Shown here: one piece after another, positions 52,331 to 61,602 of the stretch
Numbering within the stretch: the stretch's first letter is position 1
Layout of the letters: each line of letters opens with the position of its first letter
Assembly: GCA_947644305.1 (NCBI GenBank)
Contig: CANRYS010000004.1
Location: 100,315 to 164,314, forward strand
Direction: 5' to 3'
Source of the DNA: an uncultured Roseburia sp.
GTDB taxonomy: Bacteria > Bacillota > Clostridia > Lachnospirales > Lachnospiraceae
DNA length: 64,000 bases
Notes under the pieces: model-generated
Seen by the model: the letters and a program-made list of their open reading frames with translations, nothing else
Database searches by the model: none
Told to the model about the DNA's origin: nothing
Position numbers and translations under genes: made by a program

Positions 52331-54889
52331 ATGAAAAATAAAAGCAACTGGTACAACACACCTACAAAAGAGATAGAAAAACATTTTCACACAGATATAG
52401 AAAACGGATTACACCAGAAAAAAGCGGAGGCATATCTTCAAAAATACGGGAAAAACCAACTGGCTCATAAAAAACCAGACAGCATGCTGAAAAATTTTAT
52501 CGACCAGTTCAAGGATTTTATGATCATAACTCTCCTGATCGCCGCCGGCATTTCCTTTGCTGTCTCCTGTCTGGAGCATCGGATGGACTTGATCGAGCCC
52601 TCTATCATACTTGCCATCGTGATCATTAATGCGATTCTGGGCGTTGTTCAGGAAGCAAAAGCGAGACGTTCCCTGGAAGCACTGAAAAACCTCTCCGCCC
52701 CTCTGGCACTTGTGTACCGGGACGGAGAATTAAAGCAGATCGATTCCTCTCTCCTGGTTCCCGGGGATCTCATCGTGCTGGAAGCAGGAAATCTCGTTCC
52801 CGCCGATGCGAGAATCATATCTGTCATGGGACTCTCCATCGAGGAATCCACCCTGACCGGAGAGACAAATCCCATAGAAAAATCCACCTCTCCTCTCCAC
52901 CAGGAAAATCTTCCGGTGGCAGAACAGGTCAATATGGCTTTTTCTGGAACACTTGTCATCTCCGGACACGGTCTTGCCATCGTGACCGCCACCGGTATGA
53001 ATACCGAGCTGGGGCACATCGCCGGAATGATCTCTTCTGAGACGCCGCCGGATACTCCCCTCCAGAAAAAACTGAACCATACGGGAAAACTCCTGGGGAC
53101 ACTGGCCCTGATCATCTGTCTTGTCCTGTTTGTCCTTGGCATATATAAAAAACAGCCTGTCTTTTCCATGTTTATGACCTCCGTCAGTCTGGGGGTGGCG
53201 GCGATCCCAGAGAGCCTTCCTGCCCTGGTCACGATCATGCTCTCCCTGGGGGTGGAGCGGATGGCGAAAAAACGTGCTATCATCCGCAGGCTTCCCGCTG
53301 TGGAAACCCTTGGCAGCGCCACCGTGATCTGTTCTGATAAAACCGGCACTCTCACAGAAAACAAAATGACCGTTGTAAAAACCTATACGATGGATACCGC
53401 TCAGCGTTTATTTACGTATTTCTGTTTGTGCAGCCACGGCATCGATCCCATGGAGAAGGCGTTGTGGGAGTACGCGGATACTCTGTCCATAAATATGGAG
53501 ACAGAGCAGAAAAAAAGACATCTGAAAGACGAACTTCCCTTTGATTCCAAGCGCAAAAGAATGACAACATTTCACGAAACCTCAAAGGGGCTGATGAGTA
53601 TCACCAAGGGCGCGCCGGAGATCATCCTCAAACACTGCAGCCATATCCTGATCGACGGAGAAAAGAAACCGATCACCCACAGCATACGGCGGAATATCGA
53701 ACAAATCTTTCAGGAATTTGCCAAAGATGCCCTGCGGGTGCTTGCCCTTGCCTACCGGGAGGATATCGGCTCCCACCTGAAACACGACAAATCCGTCTAC
53801 GAGGAGAATATGGTATTTGTGGGCCTGGCTGGCTTTATGGATCCTCCCAGAAAGGAGGCGGAATTTGCAGTCACAAAATGTCGCCACGCGGGAATTCGTC
53901 CTGTGATGATCACCGGCGACCATCAGGTCACCGCTTCCGCCATCGCCCATAAGCTGGGAATCTGCCGGCATCACGACCAGGTCATGAGCGGAGCCCAGTT
54001 AGACCAGATCAGCGATGCCGAGCTCTCCCGTGTCATCTATCAATACCCTGTCTTCGCCAGAGTTTCTCCAGCTCACAAAGTTCGTCTTGTAAAAGCGTTT
54101 CAGAACAATGGAGAGGTGGTGGCCATGACCGGAGACGGCGTCAATGACGCCCCGGCGCTCCAAAAAGCGGATATTGGCTGTGCCATGGGCAGATCCGGTA
54201 CCGACGTGGCAAAAAATGCCGCCGATATGATCCTGATGGACGATAATTTTGCCACCATTGTCGATGCGGTGGAAGAGGGCAGAGGGATTTTCCAGAACAT
54301 AAAAAAGGCCGTTCATTTTCTCCTTTCCTGCAACATTGGAGAGATCATGACGATCTTTGTGGCAATCCTATTGGGAAGAGCCGCACCGCTGCTCCCGGTA
54401 CAGCTCCTATTTATCAATCTTGTCACCGATTCCTTTCCCGCCATCTGCCTGGGACTGGAACCGCCGGAAAACGATATTATGAACCATCCTCCGGTGTCTG
54501 CGGCGAAGGGACTCTTTGGAGGCGGCGGCATGTTTACCATCATCGTCGAGGGCATGTTCATCGGTTCCCTGGCTCTGTTCGCCTATATGCTGGGCGGAGA
54601 TGCCGCGGGAAGTACGATGTGCTTCGCTGTGCTCTCCCTGTCGCAGCTGATCCATTCCCTAAACATGAGAAGCAGTACCCACTCCATCTTTCAGATCGGA
54701 TTTTTCACCAATAAAAAGCTTCTGTTCAGTGTGATCTTCTGCATTGCCCTGCAGTGCGCCGCCATATCCGTTCCCACACTGCAGATGATCTTCCACACCA
54801 CATCCCTGTCGGTGTCACAATGGATTCTGGTTGGAATACTGGCACTGATGCCGGTGCCGCTGGTGGAACTGGAGAAAAGGGCTGGCTGA
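52331..54889 (+). CDS. calcium-type cation-transporting P-type ATPase
   Basis: P2A-type ATPase of 852 residues that exports Ca2+ (possibly Mn2+) using ATP. Landmarks: N-terminal cation domain, A-domain [19 protein letters not shown]4 ion-binding [11 protein letters not shown], phosphorylation site [14 protein letters not shown], hinge [18 protein letters not shown], and four C-terminal TMs with [18 protein letters not shown]. The length and motif order match bacterial SERCA-like pumps. The ribosome binding site (GGGAC) is weak. It is monocistronic and divergent from the MntP-like gene. Confidence 0.95.
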   Translation: MKNKSNWYNTPTKEIEKHFHTDIENGLHQKKAEAYLQKYGKNQLAHKKPDSMLKNFIDQFKDFMIITLLIAAGISFAVSCLEHRMDLIEPSIILAIVIINAILGVVQEAKARRSLEALKNLSAPLALVYRDGELKQIDSSLLVPGDLIVLEAGNLVPADARIISVMGLSIEESTLTGETNPIEKSTSPLHQENLPVAEQVNMAFSGTLVISGHGLAIVTATGMNTELGHIAGMISSETPPDTPLQKKLNHTGKLLGTLALIICLVLFVLGIYKKQPVFSMFMTSVSLGVAAIPESLPALVTIMLSLGVERMAKKRAIIRRLPAVETLGSATVICSDKTGTLTENKMTVVKTYTMDTAQRLFTYFCLCSHGIDPMEKALWEYADTLSINMETEQKKRHLKDELPFDSKRKRMTTFHETSKGLMSITKGAPEIILKHCSHILIDGEKKPITHSIRRNIEQIFQEFAKDALRVLALAYREDIGSHLKHDKSVYEENMVFVGLAGFMDPPRKEAEFAVTKCRHAGIRPVMITGDHQVTASAIAHKLGICRHHDQVMSGAQLDQISDAELSRVIYQYPVFARVSPAHKVRLVKAFQNNGEVVAMTGDGVNDAPALQKADIGCAMGRSGTDVAKNAADMILMDDNFATIVDAVEEGRGIFQNIKKAVHFLLSCNIGEIMTIFVAILLGRAAPLLPVQLLFINLVTDSFPAICLGLEPPENDIMNHPPVSAAKGLFGGGGMFTIIVEGMFIGSLALFAYMLGGDAAGSTMCFAVLSLSQLIHSLNMRSSTHSIFQIGFFTNKKLLFSVIFCIALQCAAISVPTLQMIFHTTSLSVSQWILVGILALMPVPLVELEKRAG

Positions 54890-54904
54890 GAAACGCAGCC
54901 CTCT

Positions 54905-54929
54905 GGAGAATCAGCTTCGCTGATTCTCC
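54905..54929 (+). terminator. hairpin downstream of the P-type ATPase
   Basis: Perfect 11-bp stem (54905-54915 and 54919-54929) with a 3-nt loop, 15 nt after the stop codon; a T6 run follows after nine further bases, so termination may be inefficient. Confidence 0.55.
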
Positions 54930-54961
54930 GCTCCGCATTTTTTGCCAACTATTGTTTTACA

Positions 54962-55270
54962 CTAACTCAACAGGTCCACTTTGACATAATCCCTGCTATC
55001 CTCAATTTTACAATCTATTATTAATGAGGGTAATCAGACTTAATTGCTAGACTGAGATTTAAGTACATCATTCCAGTAATCAAGCATCCATAGATATTTA
55101 TGATTTATCGATATTGCCACTCCACTACTAAGTGTCTGGCTGGTCAGAATAATCCTGAAGAATTTCGCTTCTTTAGACTCTAGCATATATGCATCATTTA
55201 TTGCTGGACCAAATGCATTATATTCATCATGGTGGGCCAATCCTATAGAAACACCACCTCGAATGCCCAT
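54962..55270 (-). pseudogene. decayed nucleotide-cyclase-like gene, C-terminal remnant
   Basis: A 76-codon frame (55040-55270) begins MGIRGGVSIGLAHHDEYNAF and continues GPAINDAYMLESKEA, resembling the second half of class III cyclase-like domains (IRGxxSIG ... FGPAxxxAYxLE ... RI). After two in-frame stops (55040-55042 and 55034-55036) the same frame stays readable to 54962 and ends in a DYVKVDLLS-like segment, which such proteins also carry. The N-terminal metal-binding half is absent. It lies nine bases after the PEP-utilising gene, whose 3' end may mark the deletion point. Confidence 0.45.
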
Positions 55271-55279
55271 CTCACCTGT

Positions 55280-57400
55280 TTATCGCTTGTACTTAAAATG
55301 ATGCATTTTCAATATCTCTTTTACTCGCTTCTCTTTTGCTCCTACTTTAATCCAAATGCTTCTATTTTTATGTACATAGCATTTACATCCACATAACTTT
55401 AATAATGGTTGTATCTCTTCACGACTCGTGCCAAATATCGTTTCGATTTCTTCTGTTAACACATAATCATGGTTTGTAAACTCTTTATCAATCTTTTTAA
55501 TATTTTCTTGTATACGTAACCAACTCGAATCTTCTTCCTTTGAGTTTTTCTTCTTTTTCGCCATAGTTTTTAATTTTTTCCAAATTGCAGCCACGCAAGA
55601 GAAAACAAGAGTGCTTGGAATCGTTTGAAGAATCCCAGTCTCAATTTGTTTAATAACAGCTGGATCACTAAAATACGTTGCAACGCTTTCAACGATTTCC
55701 TTTAAAAGCTGCAAATCAAACTCATGCCGTTCATCCCAAAAATAATATTCATATAATTCTAAGGCTATTAAATCTTTAAAATCTTTCCTTTGAATCAATT
55801 TAGAAAAATCGTTGCATTCATTTGAATTGTCATTATAACCACGCAAAAGCACTTCATCTAAAATATAATCAATATTTTTTCTGTTTTCCACTCTCTTTTC
55901 CTCCAATAAAGAATTACCAGTTTTAGTAATTTTATCATCATTTATAAGATGCATTTCCTCGCACAAAAAATACAATTTGCTTTTTTTACCATTTTTAAAT
56001 TTATTTGTTTTAAGATAATCTACAATCATGTTTTTTGAAACATTATTATCTTGATACCAAGTCCAATGATACTTCCTTCTTCTAAGCAAATGATAAACTT
56101 TCGGTAATTCTTCAGATAAAATAAGAACGTCATTAATATATACAGCAATTTTAATCGCGTCATAAGTATTAATAATCAAACTCTCTCCGCGGGGATTCGT
56201 GTAATCAAGATAATTTAGCGGTTCATAATCGTTCTTAATTCCCTCTGCTGTATCGTATTCATAAAATGCGGTACTAAAATAAATCTTTATGCTATAAATA
56301 TCTAACAAGTAATCAATAAATTTATTTATGTGGAAAAACTCTACCCCTGTTAATTGAACACCAGCATATTTAACGTTTGTACCTTTTTCTGAGTATTTAA
56401 TTGCATCCATAGGATTTAAAAGAGGACGGGTGTATAAATAATGACTTCCTAATGGAACTTGTGCAGATAATTCATCAAACAAAAAACCAATTAAATCTTC
56501 AACCAATAATCCGCTATTCGGCATATATTGTAGCTTTAATAGAATAGACTCTATTTCACTGTTTTCAGGTTTTTTAAAACTGATATATTTATAGTCTTTT
56601 TTTACTACTAACTGTTTTGTATTATTCTTTCCATAACGTTTATTCAACACCATTACATCCCAAAATCTCCAAATTAGCGGACATATTTCAGGTGTTATAA
56701 TATTGTACTTAATAACAGTCAAAAGTAACTTGTGTAATATTTCTGTTTCTATCAAATTTACATTATTCTTTTCTATTATTCCGATTCCGGCATAGATCAA
56801 ACCATCATTCGCATTAATAGTTATCTCGTTATTACAAAAATTTGCCAAATCTTTTATTTCATAGAAATTCTCAACACCTGCGACACAAGGTTTATGTATA
56901 CCACGACATATTACAGCCGCATGAGAAGTCATCCCACCTCTTGCAGTAATAATACCTTTACAATACTTTGAATCAACTATATGTATAACTTCAGGTGGAA
57001 GTTCTAATTGACAAAATACAAAATCTATTTTTTTCTCTATGAAATTCTCTGCCTCCAATGCTGTATAACAAACAGTAGCAGATGCCACTCCAGCACTAAC
57101 AGGCAGCCCTTGTCCAATTTGCTTTAATTCATGTTCATTAGATATAACTTCTGCATCTAAAAAACTTACTACTTGCTGATAAGGTAACTTTTGGAAAACA
57201 TCGCTTACGCTCATTTTCCCTTCACAGAACATACTAATAACAATTCTTAAATTTGCTAAAGCAGTACGTTTACCAACACGCGCAGATAAAATATACAGTT
57301 TATCATTTTCTACAATAAACTCAATATCCACCATATCATGGAAGTGTTCTTCAAGCATTTGTCCATAGTGTTCTAATTCTTTACTTACGTATTCTTCCAT
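55280..57400 (-). CDS. PEP-utilising phosphotransferase-like protein lacking the ATP-grasp domain, with unknown C-terminus
   Basis: Protein of 706 residues. Residues 10-75 match the end of the nucleotide-binding part of pyruvate phosphate dikinase (LEEHFHDMVDIEFIVENDKL, ARVGKRTALANLRI). Residues about 95-205 are the swivelling phospho-histidine domain with TARGGMTSHAAVICRGIHKPC (His160). The PEP/pyruvate TIM barrel is absent; instead about 480 residues of unrecognised sequence follow, with a basic patch (about 600-620) and a possible winged-helix end. AAAGGAGAG supports the ATG. Without ATP-grasp it cannot self-phosphorylate as PPDK does. It could be a truncated gene or a specialised protein that works with a partner. 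A+T-rich, probably acquired. Confidence 0.65.
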   Translation of the reverse strand: MEEYVSKELEHYGQMLEEHFHDMVDIEFIVENDKLYILSARVGKRTALANLRIVISMFCEGKMSVSDVFQKLPYQQVVSFLDAEVISNEHELKQIGQGLPVSAGVASATVCYTALEAENFIEKKIDFVFCQLELPPEVIHIVDSKYCKGIITARGGMTSHAAVICRGIHKPCVAGVENFYEIKDLANFCNNEITINANDGLIYAGIGIIEKNNVNLIETEILHKLLLTVIKYNIITPEICPLIWRFWDVMVLNKRYGKNNTKQLVVKKDYKYISFKKPENSEIESILLKLQYMPNSGLLVEDLIGFLFDELSAQVPLGSHYLYTRPLLNPMDAIKYSEKGTNVKYAGVQLTGVEFFHINKFIDYLLDIYSIKIYFSTAFYEYDTAEGIKNDYEPLNYLDYTNPRGESLIINTYDAIKIAVYINDVLILSEELPKVYHLLRRRKYHWTWYQDNNVSKNMIVDYLKTNKFKNGKKSKLYFLCEEMHLINDDKITKTGNSLLEEKRVENRKNIDYILDEVLLRGYNDNSNECNDFSKLIQRKDFKDLIALELYEYYFWDERHEFDLQLLKEIVESVATYFSDPAVIKQIETGILQTIPSTLVFSCVAAIWKKLKTMAKKKKNSKEEDSSWLRIQENIKKIDKEFTNHDYVLTEEIETIFGTSREEIQPLLKLCGCKCYVHKNRSIWIKVGAKEKRVKEILKMHHFKYKR

Positions 57401-57442
57401 ACTCTCTCCTTTTAGATCACAAATGTATATTGTTGGATTGAC

Positions 57443-57640
57443 TTATAATGTCAAATAATTATCCAACTCGTCGCTAATTTCCATCATGCAAATCCATTCA
57501 CCTAGTACTACTCCAATACAAAGCATAAATCTACGCTCTTTGGTATAGGTAAAACAACAAAAGTTATCACGGATGTTGTTAAAAAGGCCCTTGTCACTTA
57601 ATATGCTTCTCTCATTAGAAAGCACCGTTACCAACGCCAT
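57443..57640 (-). CDS. small ORF of unknown function upstream of the PEP-utilising gene
   Basis: A 65-residue frame starting MALVTVLSNERSILSDKGLF, with GAGG five bases before the ATG. The frame is open upstream to a stop at 57692-57694, adding a plausible FFPSRGAKRAEAG stretch, so it may be the end of a longer, degraded gene. It contains four cysteines and no TM of convincing length. It lies 42 nt ahead of the PEP-utilising gene. No family recognised. Confidence 0.35.
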   Translation of the reverse strand: MALVTVLSNERSILSDKGLFNNIRDNFCCFTYTKERRFMLCIGVVLGEWICMMEISDELDNYLTL

Positions 57641-57757
57641 GCCAGCCTCAGCTCTTTTAGCTCCTCTACTTGGAAAAAAATAACACTTTGTTTACATTTC
57701 ATTGTTTGACATGGTTTCTCTCTTTCTTATTTCTTTCTCACGAAATGGTGAATGTTT

Positions 57758-57788
57758 TCCCTTTTTGATGTGCTGTATCAAAAAGGGA
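57758..57788. other. perfect hairpin in the island leader
   Basis: Twelve-bp perfect inverted repeat (57758-57769 and 57777-57788, TCCCTTTTTGAT/ATCAAAAAGGGA) with a 7-nt loop and no T run afterwards. It lies between the Spo0A-type promoter and the small ORF, so it would be in their 5' untranslated region. Confidence 0.5.
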
Positions 57789-57858
57789 TTGACTTCCACA
57801 ATGCTTTTGATTTTATAATTCACTGCTCGATGTTTTCTTAAATACTACTTTTCCTTTA

Positions 57859-57887
57859 ATTGTACATCGTCTGTCATAGGCTTTCAA
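57859..57887 (-). promoter_or_regulatory. predicted sigma-A promoter of the 55-58 kb island
   Basis: On the minus strand, TTGAAA (57882-57887), 17 bp, then TACAAT (57859-57864). It faces the small ORF and the PEP-utilising gene and lies 9 bp downstream of three Spo0A-type boxes. Confidence 0.6.
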
Positions 57888-57896
57888 GAACTTTCG

Positions 57897-57923
57897 TTCG
57901 ACGCATGTCGACAGGATTCGACA
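57897..57923 (-). promoter_or_regulatory. three tandem Spo0A-type boxes
   Basis: On the minus strand TGTCGAA (57923-57917), TGTCGAC (57913-57907) and CGTCGAA (57903-57897) recur with an exact 10-bp period. TGTCGAA is the Spo0A box core, and tandem boxes at one helical turn are known at the Bacillus abrB promoter. They end 9 bp upstream of the -35 box, suiting activation. Binding here is inferred. Confidence 0.55.
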
Positions 57924-57950
57924 AATCTGGAGAGGATTTTCCTATACGAT

Positions 57951-57980
57951 AAAAAAGATGGCTGCAGACAACCATCTTTT
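57951..57980 (-). terminator. terminator of the CDP-glycerol transferase operon
   Basis: Nine-bp stem AAAAGATGG/CCATCTTTT (57953-57961 and 57972-57980) followed by TTATC on the minus strand, 35 nt after the last transferase gene. Confidence 0.75.
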
Positions 57981-58015
57981 CTCCATTATATATTATAATG
58001 CAATGTATACCTTTT

Positions 58016-59197
58016 TTACCCGATCAGCTCTTCAATGAGCTTAACCACCTTTTCCGATGCTCTTCCATCGTCCCAGATGTTATATTTCTCACGGAATTTC
58101 TCAAAGCGTTCTTCGTATTCCTTTGGATCGTAATTTAGGATATTATATATGAGCTGATCCGTATCCGATGAAATCGGTCCTGGCATCTCGCCCTCATAGT
58201 CAAAATAAAACCCTCTCAAATCATTTCTGTATTTCTCCAGATCATAGGCATAGAAAAACATTGGCCGCTTCAGGATACTGTAATCAAACATGACAGAAGA
58301 ATAGTCCGTGATCAACATATCTGACACAAGAAACAGTTCAGCTATGTCATGGCTCTGGTCAAAATGATAAATAAATCCTTTATAGGGAAACCAGTCAATA
58401 TAATCCATGATCAAATAATGATACTTGACGATCAATATATAGTCCTCTTGGAGCCTCTCCATAAGGAGGTCAAAAGAGAGCTTCGGGCTGAACTTATAAC
58501 TAGAACTCTCCTCAAATTCATCGTCACGGAAAGTCGGCGCATAGAGAAGGATCTTTTTATCCAATGGTAGTCCCAGGCGTCTTTTCAACAACCAGATATC
58601 CTCCTCATTGTTTTTGGAAAGCAGCAAGTCATTTCTAGGATACCCGATCTCTAACATCTCTTTGTCAAAGGCAAAGGCACGCCGGAAGGTCACCGTGGAA
58701 AATGGATTCTGAGAAATAAGATAATCCCAGATCTGAACATTTTTCACAAATCCGTCTTGATAAGAACCAATGTCTGTCTCATTCATCATGAATACATTAT
58801 CCATATCAAGAACCAGCTTCTTTAACGGTGTTCCGTGCCAGGTCTGGATATAAAAACAATTTTTGCGCTTTATAAGCCATTCCGGCTGACGGCAGTCAAA
58901 CACCCATACCTTCGCTGTCGCCATATAGTAGAGATAGCGCAACCTTCCATAGCGGAACTGGTAACCGTCCCCGGGGATCGGATAGGGAATGCTTTCATAA
59001 AACCAGGTACATTCCCATTTCTCCTGATAACCATTTTCCACTATATATTCAAAGATATGCCTTGGATTTCCCGAATAACTCTTTCCCAGACTGGAATCAA
59101 ATACGATCCGCCTTCTGTTTACCGGGAGCACAACACACATAACACGGTATATAACAATTACTACTCTTTTTACGAGAAACCGAATCAAATTTCTCAT
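58016..59197 (-). CDS. CDP-glycerol glycerophosphotransferase family protein (single domain)
   Basis: Membrane-associated transferase of 393 residues of the TagB/TagF family, building polyol-phosphate wall polymers. The N-terminus (about 7-28) is hydrophobic/basic for membrane binding. Family landmarks are FDSSLGKSYSGNPRHIFEY, YIQTWHGTPLKKL, IGYPRNDLL, LLYAPTFRDDEF and LITDYSSVMFDYSILKRPM with GPI near the end. GGAGCAAAC precedes the ATG, which overlaps the stop of the upstream paralogue by 4 nt. It lacks the N-terminal GT2 domain of its two neighbours. Confidence 0.92.
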   Translation of the reverse strand: MRNLIRFLVKRVVIVIYRVMCVVLPVNRRRIVFDSSLGKSYSGNPRHIFEYIVENGYQEKWECTWFYESIPYPIPGDGYQFRYGRLRYLYYMATAKVWVFDCRQPEWLIKRKNCFYIQTWHGTPLKKLVLDMDNVFMMNETDIGSYQDGFVKNVQIWDYLISQNPFSTVTFRRAFAFDKEMLEIGYPRNDLLLSKNNEEDIWLLKRRLGLPLDKKILLYAPTFRDDEFEESSSYKFSPKLSFDLLMERLQEDYILIVKYHYLIMDYIDWFPYKGFIYHFDQSHDIAELFLVSDMLITDYSSVMFDYSILKRPMFFYAYDLEKYRNDLRGFYFDYEGEMPGPISSDTDQLIYNILNYDPKEYEERFEKFREKYNIWDDGRASEKVVKLIEELIG

Positions 59198-61572
59198 GTT
59201 TGCTCCTTCCCGAACACAATATCAATGGCACGCTGAGAAGCAAAACCGTCATCCACACTGCAGAATCTCTTATAAAACTGCTCATAGCGCTCCTTGTACT
59301 GTTCCGTAACTTTATCGATATTATGAAGTGCCTCCACAAGTTCATCGTTTGTCTGAAGGATCGGTCCCGGAAGCTCTGTATTCATATCAAAATACATTCC
59401 CCGGATCTCTCCTTTGTAATCCTCATAATCATAGGCGAAAAACAGCATCGGCCGTCTCAAGTTCGCAAAATCGAAAAAGACTGAGGAATAGTCCGTAATA
59501 CAGATATCCGAAGCCAAGTACAGTCTGGATACATCATTGTAGGTACTTCCGTTATATACAAAATCCTCCAGCCCAGTAAGATCCAGAATATCAGCGATAT
59601 AATAATGGGTCCGCAAAAGCAGCACGCTGTCTTTGCCAAATTCCCGGCGCATCCGCTCCAGATCCATAGCCAGGGTAAATTTATATTTTGCCTTGCCATA
59701 AAATTGATTGTCACGCCATGTCGGCGCGTACAGGATCACCCGCTTATCCTCAGGAATACCAAACTCCCGTTTTACTTCCTTAGCGATCTCTCCGGCGCGT
59801 TCCGAATAAAGAATATCGTTTCGCGGGTATCCTACCTCGATGATCTGCTCCCTCGGATAGCAGAAAGCACGCTCAAATACATCCGTGGAAAAACGGTTCG
59901 CTGAGATCAGATAATTCCATGCCTTACTCTGACGATAAAACAATTTCTTATGATCCTGGCTCACTGCATGGATATCATCCAGGTCAAAGGCAAGCTTTTT
60001 CAGCGGTGTCCCATGCCAGGTCTCCAGAAATACGACGCCCGGCCGTTTTTTAAACCATGCCGGCTGTCTCGTATTGCAGATAAAATATTTGGCCCGGGAG
60101 GTATAGTATACATACCGCAGAGAATGTCTCTTACAGATGGAAGGATGTCCCTTCATCTCCGGGGCCCTCTTATTCAGGCACCAGATATAACGATATTTAT
60201 CGCCATAGGTATCATATAGATATTCATACAGATACTTTGGACTGTCCGAATAGCTCTTTCCAAAAAAACTCTCCACGAATACCCAGTTTTCTTTTGTCGG
60301 CATTTTCTTGAAAACATGGTTATCCAAAAATCTCCAGTATTGAATGGGCTTACCGATCAGCCCTCGTTTCTTTTTAAAGACATAGGCGAACCGTCCCATC
60401 GGTTTTGCCAGCCGGTATTTGCCCTTCACGATGAACTCCAGTTCCCGGCGTCTGAAAAACTTCAAATCCTTCTTGATACGCTTTAAATCTTCCTTAGGAA
60501 TCTTCTGAAGATTCTGTGTATACCTGACACTCTTCTTCCCCTTCAGGCTACTAGGGAATTTACCGATGGTATACATACAGAGACAACGGTACAAAGCATA
60601 ACGAAGATGTTCATCTGCCTGGGCAAGAATCTCATATGCCTGCTCGTGACTCTCTATGTATTCACGAGTTCTGCGTTTTCTCTTCTTCTGGCTCAGCGCC
60701 GGCAGATGAATCGGGTCATTCCGATGTCTCCACACATAGATACTGCTGCCATCCACCCACATCTCTCCGGCTGCCCCGGCAAGAACCTTTGCCACCACAG
60801 GCATATCCGAGTAGAACGTATTGTATTCGTCAAAGGTCATTCCCAGACTGTCAAAATAATCCCTTCGGATCAACAAGTGCTGTATCGTAAAACGTTTTTT
60901 TAGAATCTGCTCCAGACCCTCTCCCTCCAGAGGACAGATTCCCTCGATCTCGGAATCCGGTTTGGCTTTCTCAAAGTCAAAGCTCACAGGACGGAACCAG
61001 GAACTCCAACGATTGCCAGTGACCACCTTGGCCTTCTTCTCCTCTGCCAGCTTTACCAATTTCGCCAGCGCGTCTTCCCACAGATAATCGTCAGCATCCA
61101 GAAAGTAAATATAGTCACCCTCTGCATACTTCAATCCCATATTTCTCGCGGCCGCCACGCCAAAAGGGCGCAGTGGGATCTCCAGTTCCCCCTCAAAAGG
61201 CGTATCCCCACTCACCGCTTCACTACCGGAATCATCCATATCGTTGTCATCTTCACCGGCTGCCTGGGATCTCTCCCGTTCTACCTTATAGGCCTCAAAT
61301 TCTTCCTCTGTCATGCCCAGCGAAATTCTTTTTTTATTCTCAAAAAATTGATGTTTTCTGTCAAAATATTCTTCCGCATCAATCTCATCCTCCATCACAA
61401 TATGCTTAACATTTTTCATAGCCAGCACCTGCTCAGGAACCTCATGCCCATCCTTGTCATCTACCAGAATAATCTCAAAATCTGACAAATTCTGATTCTC
61501 GATACTTTGAATGCATTCCTCCAAATAGGATGGCCCCTTCAGATAAGGGACGATAACACTTACCTTTGACAT
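59194..61572 (-). CDS. GT2 glycosyltransferase fused to CDP-glycerol glycerophosphotransferase, with acidic insert
   Basis: Bifunctional wall-polymer enzyme of 792 residues. The N-terminal GT2 domain (about 1-235: VSVIVPYLKGPSYLEECIQS and the metal site FLDADDYL) carries an acidic insert at about 60-135 (EDDNDMDDSGSEAVSGD) that the upstream paralogue lacks. The C-terminal TagF-like domain (about 425-790) has FFGKSYSDSPKYLYEYL, ETWHGTPLKKLAFD, VGYPRNDILY, LYAPTWRDNQFY and ITDYSSVFFDFANLRRPM. GGAGG sets the ATG at 61572; the in-frame TTG at 61584 is part of that ribosome binding site. Confidence 0.92.
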   Translation of the reverse strand: MSKVSVIVPYLKGPSYLEECIQSIENQNLSDFEIILVDDKDGHEVPEQVLAMKNVKHIVMEDEIDAEEYFDRKHQFFENKKRISLGMTEEEFEAYKVERERSQAAGEDDNDMDDSGSEAVSGDTPFEGELEIPLRPFGVAAARNMGLKYAEGDYIYFLDADDYLWEDALAKLVKLAEEKKAKVVTGNRWSSWFRPVSFDFEKAKPDSEIEGICPLEGEGLEQILKKRFTIQHLLIRRDYFDSLGMTFDEYNTFYSDMPVVAKVLAGAAGEMWVDGSSIYVWRHRNDPIHLPALSQKKRKRRTREYIESHEQAYEILAQADEHLRYALYRCLCMYTIGKFPSSLKGKKSVRYTQNLQKIPKEDLKRIKKDLKFFRRRELEFIVKGKYRLAKPMGRFAYVFKKKRGLIGKPIQYWRFLDNHVFKKMPTKENWVFVESFFGKSYSDSPKYLYEYLYDTYGDKYRYIWCLNKRAPEMKGHPSICKRHSLRYVYYTSRAKYFICNTRQPAWFKKRPGVVFLETWHGTPLKKLAFDLDDIHAVSQDHKKLFYRQSKAWNYLISANRFSTDVFERAFCYPREQIIEVGYPRNDILYSERAGEIAKEVKREFGIPEDKRVILYAPTWRDNQFYGKAKYKFTLAMDLERMRREFGKDSVLLLRTHYYIADILDLTGLEDFVYNGSTYNDVSRLYLASDICITDYSSVFFDFANLRRPMLFFAYDYEDYKGEIRGMYFDMNTELPGPILQTNDELVEALHNIDKVTEQYKERYEQFYKRFCSVDDGFASQRAIDIVFGKEQT

Positions 61573-61602
61573 TTTATCCTCCAAACCTTCCTCTGCAATA
61601 TT

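Noticed and set aside
55280..57400. Call as complete pyruvate phosphate dikinase or PEP synthase
   Set aside because: The ATP-grasp domain and the PEP/pyruvate TIM barrel are both missing; only the His domain and a short flank match.
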